The notes beneath the pieces were generated by a model. The model worked only from the letters and a program-made list of their open reading frames with translations, made no database searches and was not told the origin of the DNA. Positions 16,773-25,394 of a DNA stretch of 64,000 bases are shown piece by piece. The translations under genes were made by a program, and so were the position numbers. The first letter of the stretch is position 1. Each line of letters opens with the position of its first letter. The stretch comes from Rhizobium esperanzae (GTDB lineage Bacteria > Pseudomonadota > Alphaproteobacteria > Rhizobiales > Rhizobiaceae): assembly GCF_002204185.1 (NCBI RefSeq), contig NZ_MXPU01000011.1:124001-188000 (forward strand), written 5' to 3'.

Positions 16773-17645
16773 ATGGCATTCACGGCGGAGCAATTGGCGG
16801 GGAACTACTCCTTTCTGATGAGCATCCGCTTTCTGGCTGGGCAGACGCGCGGCATGTTCGACGCCGGTCCGCGTTTGGCGCGACTGCTCGCCTCACATCA
16901 GCGCTGGCTCCTGACTCAGACCGCCTATGCCCTCCACCTGGAATTTGATCCGCGCGACCCGACGTCGGGATTCACCGCCGTTCGGCTGACCGGTCGCATC
17001 ACCGCACACAAGGTGGCGAGCCGTAACACCGTGCTCGCCTTCATCGAAGAACTCTATACCTACCGTTTCATCACCCACACGCCTGGCGACGAGCGGCGCC
17101 GGCCGCGACATTTCGAACCGGCCAATGTCAGCCACCAGGCGATGTTCGGCTGGATCTACGCCAATCTGGCCGCCCTCGACCTGCTCGACGGCGGCGAAAG
17201 GGCGACCTTTTTCCAGGCAAATCCAGCATTGATGAAGCTCGTTCAGCCGCGCATTGCCCGCCATTGCCTGGAAGATGCCGCCTGGCGGGAGCCGCCGGAG
17301 CAGGTGGCACAGTTTCTCTGGACGGAAGCCGGCGGCCTCGTCGTCGACAACTTCATCAGCCGGATGGATATCGAGAACACCGAGTCCGACAGGTTTGTCG
17401 TCGGCCGCGTCGAAACTCGCGCGCTCGCCGCCGATTTCATGATGTCGCGCACGCACCTGCAGCGGCTCTTGGCAAAGGCGGCGCAGCGCGGCTGCGTCGG
17501 CTGGCATGACGAGCCGCGCAAGACGCGGCTCTGGATATCGCGGGATTTTGTCGAAGAATATTGCGCCTGGCAGGCCGTCAAGTTCGCCTATGTCGACGAA
17601 GCCTTCGAATGGGCGAAAACCCGGATCGAAGGATTGGCGGTCTGA
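16773..17645 (+). CDS. Conserved hypothetical protein, possible winged-helix regulator
   Basis: 290 residues from ATG 16773, which is preceded by GGAG with a 9-base gap; an in-frame ATG at 16695 would add 26 unusual residues and lies almost at the predicted transcription start. I do not recognise the family. Two segments look like helix-turn-helix units: residues about 70-100 (GRITAHKVASRNTVLAFIEE) and about 215-260 (LAADFMMSRTHLQRLLAKAA). There is no signal peptide or membrane helix. A DNA-binding role is inference. The gene stop abuts the stop of the convergent small gene at 17646. Confidence 0.75.
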   Translation: MAFTAEQLAGNYSFLMSIRFLAGQTRGMFDAGPRLARLLASHQRWLLTQTAYALHLEFDPRDPTSGFTAVRLTGRITAHKVASRNTVLAFIEELYTYRFITHTPGDERRRPRHFEPANVSHQAMFGWIYANLAALDLLDGGERATFFQANPALMKLVQPRIARHCLEDAAWREPPEQVAQFLWTEAGGLVVDNFISRMDIENTESDRFVVGRVETRALAADFMMSRTHLQRLLAKAAQRGCVGWHDEPRKTRLWISRDFVEEYCAWQAVKFAYVDEAFEWAKTRIEGLAV

Positions 17646-17801
17646 TCAGAGAACGATCGCCGCTGCACTCGCGCCGAAATCGGAGACGCCATCGACAGGC
17701 CTTACCCGCTCGCGCTCGTACTCTCGTGCGGCGCAGACCGCGGCGCGGATATGCTCGAAGGTTTCAATGTGGCGAAGAATGGATAGCAGGATTGTCGACA
17801 T
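17646..17801 (-). CDS. Hypothetical small protein, 51 aa
   Basis: An ORF of 51 codons, ATG at 17801 and TGA at 17646, encoding MSTILLSILRHIETFEHI then a charged RAAVCAAREYERERVRPVDG stretch. No family was recognised and the ribosome site is weak. Support comes from its position downstream of the small gene at 17894-18085, on the same strand, and its end exactly at the stop of the convergent 16773 gene. It may be the second cistron of a small operon. Confidence 0.4.
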   Translation of the reverse strand: MSTILLSILRHIETFEHIRAAVCAAREYERERVRPVDGVSDFGASAAAIVL

Positions 17802-17893
17802 GTTGGCTTACTCTGATACGGAGTGCACGCTTCGTTAGATCGAAGCCGTCGCGCGCCCCCCGAAAAGACGCACGGGGCTGTGGTGCCCGCCAC

Positions 17894-18085
17894 TCAATAT
17901 TGCTGGAAGTCGGAAAAAATAGCGTTCGGACGCGCTGTGCGGCCGTTGATACCGGTGCCGCGGGCAACCATCTGTTCGTTTGCGGCAAAGCCGAAACAGC
18001 TATAGCCGTGGGTGGAACGAATCTGGTCGCCAGCGAGGCGAAGGGTTTCAAACCCGCAATGGATAGGACGAAATCGCTTGTTCAT
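17894..18085 (-). CDS. Hypothetical small protein, 63 aa
   Basis: 63 residues from ATG 18085, with AGGA 9 bases upstream and a GGGAGGA further out; a TTG at 18112 could extend it by nine. The product begins MNKRFRPIHCGFETLRLAGD and contains two Cys; no family was recognised. A promoter-like TATAAG lies 36 bp before the ATG, inside a motif shared with the RND efflux operon (see 18121 and 25171). Codon use is somewhat less biased than in neighbours. Confidence 0.45.
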   Translation of the reverse strand: MNKRFRPIHCGFETLRLAGDQIRSTHGYSCFGFAANEQMVARGTGINGRTARPNAIFSDFQQY

Positions 18086-18120
18086 GGCCTTGGTTCCTGT
18101 AATTCCTCCCAAGACACGCC

Positions 18121-18137
18121 CTTATATTGCAGTGCAA
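18121..18137 (-). promoter_or_regulatory. Promoter/operator motif TTGC-N3-GCAATATAAG
   Basis: Read on the minus strand: TTGCACTGCAATATAAG. The palindrome TTGC-N3-GCAA runs straight into a -10-like TATAAG, 36 bp before the small gene start. A second TGC-N3-GCA lies at about 18148-18156 and a TGCATCG/CGATGCA inverted repeat at about 18151-18169. The same 17-bp arrangement occurs before the RND adaptor gene. Confidence 0.45.
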
Positions 18138-18217
18138 CATCGATTCTGCAATGCATCGTGACGCGATGCAGCTATGCGGAAAACGCATGGACCGCTTCAT
18201 GAATTATTTATTTTCGA

Positions 18218-19111
18218 CTAATTTCTAAGCAAAGAGAGCGAGTCGAGCTTGGCTTGGAAGACCAGCAGGTCGTTCCAGGCCAACCGTTTGTTGACAGGTG
18301 CGGTCAACAGATCCTGAGGATGCAGGCTGGCAATGGCGGGGATGACGCGCTCGGCGACGGCAATTTCTCTCCAGCGGCCGCGCAGGCCATGGATCGTATC
18401 GTTTTCTCCGAAGAAGAACCGCGCCGCGAAATTGCCGAGCAGCAGGATTGCCTGCGGCTCCGCGAGCGCAATCTGCCGCTCGATAAAGGGTCGGCAGATA
18501 TCCATTTCGGCCGCCGACGCCGCGCGGTTGCCGGGCGGCCGCCAGGGAATGACTTGCGTCAGCAGGACGCTGGAACGGCTAAGCCCGATCGCCGCCAGCA
18601 TCTTGTCGAACAGCTGGCCGGATTTCCCCGAGAACGGCGTGCCCTCACGATCGTCTTCGGCGCTCGGCGCCGAGCCGATCACCATGATGCCGCTGTCGGC
18701 ATCGCCGCTGGCAAAAATGGTCGAGCGGGCGCTGTGCTTGAGATTGCAGCCGTTGAAGGCTTCGATCGCGGTCTTGAGCTCACTGAGCGACCGCGCGGCT
18801 TCGGCGACGAAACGCGCCTGCTGCACGGCCTCGCCGTCCGGGATCGCCGGTTGCGGCCCGGTGGCCGGCGCCGGACGCGCCGCTGCACTCGGACGAGGCG
18901 TTGTCTGGCGCTGCCCTGGGAGAGGCCGTTCCTCAGCAACGGGCCGTTCCTGCTGCGCTTGGGCCGCCGGACGGCGCGCGGCCTTCATCGACTCGAATTC
19001 GGCGAAGCGGTCGACCGCCTCTTCTTCCAGCAGCCATTCCACGCCGGCATCCGCATGGAAATGCAGAAGCGCTGCAAGCTCGGCGGGGGAAAGGTCGTTG
19101 ACGGAGATCAT
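18218..19111 (-). CDS. Family 4-type uracil-DNA glycosylase-like protein
   Basis: 297 residues. The first 105 or so are a Pro/Gln/Arg-rich, probably disordered extension. The core then shows the family 4 UDG motifs in changed form: GSAPSAEDDREGTPFSGKSG instead of GEAPG, and HPQDLL near the end. Of the four cysteines that bind the [4Fe-4S] cluster in classical members, only Cys122 (GCNLK) and Cys206 (DICRPF) remain; Trp190 (PWRPPGNR) stands where the third is usual and the CXXC partner is absent. It may excise uracil or a related base without a canonical cluster; activity is uncertain. Confidence 0.8.
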   Translation of the reverse strand: MISVNDLSPAELAALLHFHADAGVEWLLEEEAVDRFAEFESMKAARRPAAQAQQERPVAEERPLPGQRQTTPRPSAAARPAPATGPQPAIPDGEAVQQARFVAEAARSLSELKTAIEAFNGCNLKHSARSTIFASGDADSGIMVIGSAPSAEDDREGTPFSGKSGQLFDKMLAAIGLSRSSVLLTQVIPWRPPGNRAASAAEMDICRPFIERQIALAEPQAILLLGNFAARFFFGENDTIHGLRGRWREIAVAERVIPAIASLHPQDLLTAPVNKRLAWNDLLVFQAKLDSLSLLRN

Positions 19112-19179
19112 GCGGCAAATCTAGCGAAGAGATCGTGGCATTGAAAGGGCGGGGGGCACATGGGCCGCGCTTGTCGGCT

Positions 19180-20472
19180 TTATTGCACAGTCCATTGCGC
19201 GATGTCGTCGCGTTCGCCGATCAGCGCCAGACCATGGGCGATCGACAGCAGCTCTCCGCCGCTTTCGATCCGATCAAGCTCGAAGCGCTCGGTGAAGATG
19301 CGCCGCACCGCCGGCACGAAGGAGGTGCCGCCGGTCAGGAACACCTTGTCGATGTCAGCAGGCTTCGTCTCGGTCTTGTCGAGCACCTCGTCGAGCGCGC
19401 CTTCGATGCGGGCGAGATCCTCGGCGATCCAGCCTTCGAAGTCGCGGCGCTTGATGCTGCGCTGTCCGCCGCGGCCAAGCGGCGCGAAGTCGAAAGGCGC
19501 CTCGTCGGCAGCCGAGAGCGCCATCTTCGTCGCCGACACCGCCTGGTAGAGCGGATAGCCTTCGTCATGGTCGATGAGGTCGATGAAGATTTCGAGCTTT
19601 TCCGGCTCCAGGCTGGTGCGCACCAGTTTCTTCAAATCCTCGAATTCCCGCGTGGTCTTGAAGATCGACAGCTGGTTCCAGCGACCGAAGCTGGAATAGT
19701 AGTTGGACGGCACTTCGAGAATCTTGTCGAAGCTCTTGAAATGGCTTCCCTTGCCGATTAGCGGAGCGACGATGTTGTCGATCATCCGATAGTCGAAATG
19801 ATCGCCGGCGACGCCGACGCCGGAATGGCCGATCGGCGTTGCCGTCAGCCTGCCGGCGACGGTTTCGAAGCGGATCAGCGAATAGTCGGTCGTGCCGCCA
19901 CCGAAATCGGCGACCAGCACCGTCGCATCCTGCTTCAGATTCTGCGCGAAATAGAAGGCGGCGGCGACGGGCTCGTAAACATAGTGGATTTCGGGAAAGC
20001 CGAAGCGCGACAGCGCCTCGTTGTAACGTTCGGTCGCCAGATCAGGATCGGGGCTGGCGCCGGCGAAATGCACCGGACGGCCGGTGACGATGCGGCTGAC
20101 ATCCGAGGGCCAGCTGTCGCCGGCATAGTTGCGCAGGCGCCGCACGAAGATCTCCATCAGGTCCTCGAAATTGTGCCGCTTGGCGAAGATCAGCGTGCCC
20201 TGGAACAGCGCACTTGCCGCAAAGGTCTTGATCGACTGCAGGAACCGGCATTCGCCGGGATTGTCGATGAACTGCCGGATCGCCGCATGGCCCGCCTCCA
20301 CCTTCAGCGCCGAGGCGCCGAGCTGGGAGTCCTTCATGAAGGACAGTGCCGTCCGCATGCTGTCGGCCGTGCCGGCCGCGCTTGTGAACGTCATCGAGCC
20401 CGTTGCCCCGCCATCCGCCATGGCGAGAACCGTATTCGTCGTGCCGAAGTCGAAACCCAGCGCCTGAGCCAT
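19180..20472 (-). CDS. YegD-type Hsp70-family protein
   Basis: 430 residues, made only of the actin-like ATPase domain: phosphate-1 motif GFDFGTTNT at the N-terminus, DFGGGTTDYS near 190 and the adenosine motif FLTGGTSFVPAVR near 390. The substrate-binding domain of DnaK is missing, as in E. coli YegD. It is a putative chaperone-like ATPase of unknown client. The gene stands alone; the 204-bp gap upstream (20473-20676) contains a GGAGC/GCTCC hairpin and probably its promoter. Confidence 0.88.
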   Translation of the reverse strand: MAQALGFDFGTTNTVLAMADGGATGSMTFTSAAGTADSMRTALSFMKDSQLGASALKVEAGHAAIRQFIDNPGECRFLQSIKTFAASALFQGTLIFAKRHNFEDLMEIFVRRLRNYAGDSWPSDVSRIVTGRPVHFAGASPDPDLATERYNEALSRFGFPEIHYVYEPVAAAFYFAQNLKQDATVLVADFGGGTTDYSLIRFETVAGRLTATPIGHSGVGVAGDHFDYRMIDNIVAPLIGKGSHFKSFDKILEVPSNYYSSFGRWNQLSIFKTTREFEDLKKLVRTSLEPEKLEIFIDLIDHDEGYPLYQAVSATKMALSAADEAPFDFAPLGRGGQRSIKRRDFEGWIAEDLARIEGALDEVLDKTETKPADIDKVFLTGGTSFVPAVRRIFTERFELDRIESGGELLSIAHGLALIGERDDIAQWTVQ

Positions 20473-20676
20473 GCCCGCACCTCTTCATGCCGATTGTTGC
20501 TGGAGACGGAGCAGCGCTCCGCAAGGGCGTCAGGACGCCCGGATCGAGGAGGGCGGTTGATGCCATAGCGGCGTGACACATTCAAGTGGATTGAAGATCG
20601 AGGCGCGCTGCCATGTCCGCTTCGTCGCCGCTCGGGCAAGAAGCGGACCGGCAAGGCCCGGTATCGTCAGAACGCC

Positions 20677-23600
20677 TTACTCGGCGGCCAGCGCCCTTGT
20701 CTCCTGCAACACCGGCTCCTCGACCTTCTTCTGGCCCATCAGCCGGCCGAGGAAGCCTCCGAACCGGTCCATCTCGACGAAGATGACCGGAGTGATGAAC
20801 AGCGTCAGCAGCTGCGACACGACGAGGCCGCCGACGACGGCGATACCGAGCGGCTGACGCAACTCGGAGCTGGCGCCGGTGCCGAGCGCGATCGGCAGGG
20901 CGCCGAGCAGGGCGCAGAACGTCGTCATCATGATCGGCCGGAAGCGCCGCACGCATGCCTCGTGGATCGCTGCCGTCGCCTTTTCGCCGGTCGTGCGCAT
21001 CGTCTCCACCGCCACGTCGATCATCATGATCGCGTTCTTCTTGACGATGCCGATCAGCATCAGCAGGCTGATAAGGGCGATGATCGACAGATCGAAGCCC
21101 ATGATCTTCAACGCCAGCAGCGCGCCGAAGGCCGCCGCGGGCAGGCCGGACAGAATGGTGAGCGGATGGATGAAGCTCTCATAGAGGACGCCGAGCACGA
21201 CATAGATGGTCAGAATGGCCGCCAGGATCAGATAGGGCGTATTGCCTTGCGACTGCTGGAAGATCTCGGCCGTGCCGCCATAGGAGGTGAAGACATCGGC
21301 CGGCAGGCCGATCTCCTTCTTGATCTGGTCGATCGCTGCCGTCGCGTCGCTGAGCGAAACGCCTTCGGGCAGGTTGAAGGAAACGGTGGTCGAGACGAGC
21401 TGGCCCGTCTGATTGATCGTCACGGGGCCGGTGGTGCGCTGGACGTGCGCGAAGTTCGAAAGCGGCACCAGACTGCCATTGGACGAGGCGACGCGAATCT
21501 CCGACAGCTTCTGGTCGTCCCAGGGCTTGCTCGTGTCGTATTCGACGATGACGTCGTAGCTGTCGCCGGTAGACTGGATCTCCGCCGCTGCATATCCGCT
21601 GAAGGATTCCTGCAGTGTCGTGCGCAGCGTATCGTTGTCGATCCCATAGGCGGCAGCCCGCTCGGTATCGATGACGATATTGGCTTGCAGGGCGTTGTTC
21701 TGGGCATCCGATGTCACATCGGTGAACAGCCCGCGGTCACCACGCATCGCCGCCTGGATCTTGCCGGCCCAGAGGTTGGTCTGGTCGGCGCTCAGCGCCT
21801 GGATGACCAGCTGATACTGGCTGGCGGTCTGGCGGCCGCCGAAGCGCAGGCTCTGGTTCGGCGTCACGAAGGCCTGCAATCCGGGAATCTTGTTGATTGC
21901 AGTGCGCAGCTCACGCAATGTCTGATCAAGCGGCGGGCGCTCCTTCTTGTCCTTGAGTTCGACGAACATCGAGCCATTGTTCTGCGGTTTGTTCGGGTTG
22001 CCGCCGATCGTCGACATCACGTGGTTGACCGCCGGGTTCGCCTTGACGGCGGCTGCCGCCTGCTGCTGGAGCGCCTCCATGGCGGAATAGGAAATGTCCT
22101 GCCGGGCCTGCGTGCTGATCGACAGGCGGCCGATATCCTCCTGCGGGAAGAAGCTCGTCGGCAGCGTCATGAAGAAATAGAAGGTCAGTGCGACGGAGCC
22201 GAGGAAGATGCCGAGGATCGTCAGACGATGGCGAAGGCACCAGCCAACTGCCCTGTCGTAGCCGTTGAGCGTCCGCTCGAAGCCTGCATCGAAGAGGCGA
22301 ATGAGGAGCGGCGGCCGGCTGTGATTGTTGGAAAGACGCGAGCCGAGCATCGGCGTAACCGTCAGCGAGACGATCGCTGACGATATGATGGCGATGGCAA
22401 CGACCATGCCGAATTCGTTGAACACGCGGCCGACGACGCCGCCCATCAAGAGGATCGGGATGAAGACCGCGATCAGCGAAACCGACATGGAAATGATGGT
22501 GTAGCTGACTTCGCCCGCTCCCTTGATCGCCGCTTCACGCACCGGCATGCCTTCTTCGACGTGACGGAGGATGTTTTCGAGCATGACGATCGCATCGTCC
22601 ACCACCAGGCCCACCGCGAGCGTCAGCCCCAACAGCGAGATATTGTCGATGCTGTAGCCGAGCACATACATCATCCCGAACGTCGAGATCAGCGACAGCG
22701 GAACGGCAAGCCCCGGAATGATCGTCGCGGTCGCATGGCCGGTGAAGAGATAGATGACGAGAACAACGAGGCCGATCGTCAGGAACAGTGTGAACTTCAC
22801 ATCGGCGATGGCGGCGCGAATGGGTTTTGCGGCATCGTTCATGACCACGGTCGTCACCGAAGACGGAATTTCGGCGTGCAGCTGCGGCAGCTTGGCGTTG
22901 ATCGCATCGACGACATCGACCGTGTTGGCGTCCGGCTGACGCTGGATGGCGAGGATGATGCCGCGCTGGCCGTCATACCAGCTGCCGGTATACTGGTTCT
23001 CGACCCCATCCTGCACATCGGCGACATCACCCAGATGGATCGGCGCTCCATTCGGATTGGCGATGACGAGCGAGCGGAATTGGTCGGCATTGGTGCGCTG
23101 CGTGTTGGCGGTGATCGTCATGCTCTGCGAATTGTTCTGCAGCGTCCCCACGGGCTGCTGACTGTTGGCGGCAGCAAGCGCCTTGTTGACGGTATCGATG
23201 CCGATGCCGCGGGTGAGCAGTTTGTTGGGGTCGACTTCGACGCGCACGGCGTAGGTCTGCGCACCATAGACGCTGACCTGGGCAACGCCGGGCAGCGTCG
23301 AAAGCGATGGCGAGATAATGTCCTCGGCGATCTCGTCGAGCTTGCTGCGCGGCATGGTATTGCTCTGCACGGAGAGCAGCATGACCGGCGCATCGGCCGG
23401 GTTGGTCTTGCGATAGCTCGGTGGTGTCGTCAGGTTGTCGGGCAGCTGCCGGGTCGCGTGCGAGATCGCCGCCTGCACGTCGGCTGCGGCCGCGTCGATA
23501 TCGCGGTTGAGATCGAACTGCAGCACGATGCTGGTGCTGCCGAGCGAGCTCGAGGCGCTGATTTCGCTGATCCCGGGGATGGTCTCGAACTGCTTGATCA

Positions 23601-23796
23601 GCGGCGTGGCAACCGAGGTCGCCATGGTCTGCGGCGAGGCGCCGCTCAGCTGCGCTGAAACGTTGATCGTCGGAAAATCGACCTGCGGCAGGGCTGCAAC
23701 CGGCACGAGCCGGTAGCCGGCAAGACCGGCCAGAATGACGCCGATGGCAAGCAGCGTCGTCGCGACGGGGCGCTGGATACAGAAATTCGGGATCAT
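20677..23796 (-). CDS. RND multidrug efflux pump, HAE1 family inner-membrane subunit
   Basis: 1039 residues, the usual length for AcrB/MdtB-like pumps. It shows the N-terminal FIQRPVATTLL-like start, two large periplasmic loops, and the proton-relay aspartates in GLVVDDAIVMLENI (helix 4). The sequence is closest in feel to the MdtB/MdtC group. It extrudes drugs or lipophilic compounds together with the adaptor encoded just upstream, whose stop overlaps this start by 4 bp. No outer-membrane channel gene is next to it, so a shared TolC is likely. Confidence 0.93.
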   Translation of the reverse strand: MIPNFCIQRPVATTLLAIGVILAGLAGYRLVPVAALPQVDFPTINVSAQLSGASPQTMATSVATPLIKQFETIPGISEISASSSLGSTSIVLQFDLNRDIDAAAADVQAAISHATRQLPDNLTTPPSYRKTNPADAPVMLLSVQSNTMPRSKLDEIAEDIISPSLSTLPGVAQVSVYGAQTYAVRVEVDPNKLLTRGIGIDTVNKALAAANSQQPVGTLQNNSQSMTITANTQRTNADQFRSLVIANPNGAPIHLGDVADVQDGVENQYTGSWYDGQRGIILAIQRQPDANTVDVVDAINAKLPQLHAEIPSSVTTVVMNDAAKPIRAAIADVKFTLFLTIGLVVLVIYLFTGHATATIIPGLAVPLSLISTFGMMYVLGYSIDNISLLGLTLAVGLVVDDAIVMLENILRHVEEGMPVREAAIKGAGEVSYTIISMSVSLIAVFIPILLMGGVVGRVFNEFGMVVAIAIISSAIVSLTVTPMLGSRLSNNHSRPPLLIRLFDAGFERTLNGYDRAVGWCLRHRLTILGIFLGSVALTFYFFMTLPTSFFPQEDIGRLSISTQARQDISYSAMEALQQQAAAAVKANPAVNHVMSTIGGNPNKPQNNGSMFVELKDKKERPPLDQTLRELRTAINKIPGLQAFVTPNQSLRFGGRQTASQYQLVIQALSADQTNLWAGKIQAAMRGDRGLFTDVTSDAQNNALQANIVIDTERAAAYGIDNDTLRTTLQESFSGYAAAEIQSTGDSYDVIVEYDTSKPWDDQKLSEIRVASSNGSLVPLSNFAHVQRTTGPVTINQTGQLVSTTVSFNLPEGVSLSDATAAIDQIKKEIGLPADVFTSYGGTAEIFQQSQGNTPYLILAAILTIYVVLGVLYESFIHPLTILSGLPAAAFGALLALKIMGFDLSIIALISLLMLIGIVKKNAIMMIDVAVETMRTTGEKATAAIHEACVRRFRPIMMTTFCALLGALPIALGTGASSELRQPLGIAVVGGLVVSQLLTLFITPVIFVEMDRFGGFLGRLMGQKKVEEPVLQETRALAAE

Positions 23797-25118
23797 TGCT
23801 GAGCTCCCACCGCGATCGTCTCGGACTGCTGCGGTTGCCGAGGCTCTTCGGCAGAGGCGACATCAAGGGTCTTGTCGTCGAACTGCTCGTTGATCGCCTG
23901 CTGGTCGCTGAGCTGGCCCTGGCCTTCGATGACGACATGGTCGCCCGGCTGAAGACCCGATTCGATGGCGGTGAAGCCGCCATTGGCGCGGGCGACGGTG
24001 ACCGGCGTCAGATGCGATTTGCCGTCCTTTGCGACGAACGCGAAGAACCCGTCGGGGCCGGGGCTGACGGCGACTGTCGGCACCACCACCTGCTGTTCGT
24101 TGTTGTTGAAGTGCACGACGATGTTGACCGATTGGCCGGGCCAGAGCGCACCGGAGGCATTCTCGAACTTTGCCTTGGCCAGGATCGTGCCTGAGGCGGT
24201 ATCGACCGTGTTGTCGTAGAAGCTGATTTCGCCCTTGCGGACCTGCCCCTTGGTGGAAGCGGGAACTGTGCTGACCTCGACCGGACCGACTGCCAGCGCC
24301 TTCTTCAGGACGCGCAGATAACGTTCCTGCAGGTGAAATTTCACATAGATCGGATCGTATTTCGCGATGGTGACGATTGCCGAGCCGGCATTGAGGAAGG
24401 CGCCCTTGCTGACGGCAATATCGCCGAGCCGGCCGTCGAAGGGCGCCCGGATGTCTGTATTCTCGAGGATGACTTGATCCGAGGCGAGGGTGGCCTTGTC
24501 AGCCTCGACCGTGGCCGCGGCGGTGTCGCGGGCAGCTCTTGCCTGGTCGAGGCTCTGCTGGGTGCCGGCCTTCTGGTCGAACAGGTCCTGCGCGCGAACC
24601 AGGGCCGTCTCCGCTTCCGAAAGCGTTGCCGTATCCCGGACGATCATCGCATTGTCCTTGTCGACCGCCGCCTTTGCCGTCCGGTCGTCCAGCTTGGCGA
24701 TAAGGTCGCCGGCTTTGACGGTGGCTCCATCCTGCGCATTGATGCTGACGATCAGGCCCTGTTCCTGTGCGGCCATGGTCGTATTGTCGTCGGCATCGGC
24801 CCAGCCGGACGCGGTGACATCAGTCGGCAGCGTCGTTTTCACCGCAGCGACGGTTTTGACGACGGTCGGACCGCCGCCGTGTCTGCGCCCGCCGCCCTGG
24901 CGTTGCCCGCCATTCTCGGCCGGGTCGGTGGTCGGCGCCTGATCGGCCTGCGTCTGATCGCCCTGTGGCTGCCTGCCGCCGCCATTGCCGCCGGCCGGCT
25001 GCTTGATGAGCTGCGAGAGGTAGGGAATGTGCGCGGCATAAGGGACCAGATTCCCGAATTGCCAAACGCCGACCGCGGCGATTGCGACAAAGCTGACGGT
25101 GATCCAAAATTTCTTCAT
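23793..25118 (-). CDS. RND efflux periplasmic adaptor (membrane fusion protein)
   Basis: 441 residues. An N-terminal membrane anchor (about 5-25) is followed by a Gly/Gln-rich disordered stretch (about 42-80), then a split lipoyl domain (about 100-140 and 205-240) around a coiled-coil hairpin, a beta-barrel and a proximal domain. The C-terminal tail is Gln/Glu rich. It bridges the RND pump to an outer-membrane channel. It is the first gene of the operon; the promoter motif at 25171 lies 53 bp upstream. Confidence 0.92.
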   Translation of the reverse strand: MKKFWITVSFVAIAAVGVWQFGNLVPYAAHIPYLSQLIKQPAGGNGGGRQPQGDQTQADQAPTTDPAENGGQRQGGGRRHGGGPTVVKTVAAVKTTLPTDVTASGWADADDNTTMAAQEQGLIVSINAQDGATVKAGDLIAKLDDRTAKAAVDKDNAMIVRDTATLSEAETALVRAQDLFDQKAGTQQSLDQARAARDTAAATVEADKATLASDQVILENTDIRAPFDGRLGDIAVSKGAFLNAGSAIVTIAKYDPIYVKFHLQERYLRVLKKALAVGPVEVSTVPASTKGQVRKGEISFYDNTVDTASGTILAKAKFENASGALWPGQSVNIVVHFNNNEQQVVVPTVAVSPGPDGFFAFVAKDGKSHLTPVTVARANGGFTAIESGLQPGDHVVIEGQGQLSDQQAINEQFDDKTLDVASAEEPRQPQQSETIAVGAQQ

Positions 25119-25170
25119 GGGCTAGACCGGGGTTTGAGCAAGGGTGCAAATTTATGCTTTGATTGAGCCG

Positions 25171-25187
25171 CTTATATTGCGGCGCAA
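25171..25187 (-). promoter_or_regulatory. Promoter/operator of the RND operon, TTGC-N3-GCAATATAAG
   Basis: The minus strand reads TTGCGCCGCAATATAAG. TATAAG (25171-25176) is well placed as a -10 box for the adaptor gene starting at 25118. The overlapping palindrome TTGC-N3-GCAA is also found at 18121. A repressor bound here would block the promoter. TGC-N3-GCA resembles the sites of the polyhydroxybutyrate regulator PhaR/AniA, but that link is speculative. Confidence 0.5.
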
Positions 25188-25248
25188 AAAAGACATAATT
25201 CCGGTGTCGCGATCACTAAGTGGTTATAACGGCTTAAATTTTTGTAAT

Positions 25249-25266
25249 GAATATTCCGTAATATTC
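25249..25266. promoter_or_regulatory. AT-rich inverted repeat between the RND operon and the phosphotransferase gene
   Basis: GAATATT-CCGT-AATATTC, a 7-bp perfect dyad in an A/T-rich 276-bp divergent intergenic region (25119-25394). It could be an operator for either gene. No dedicated regulator gene is adjacent. Confidence 0.35.
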
Positions 25267-25394
25267 AAATTATACTAATATAGTGCGGGTGCCACTTGGT
25301 GGAGGTTTCGGCGGCTGCACGCCGACGGTTTCCGACGGGCCGATGCCGCTCGCCTGCACCCAAACAACAGAGAAAACAGAAAAGGCAGGTCGTC

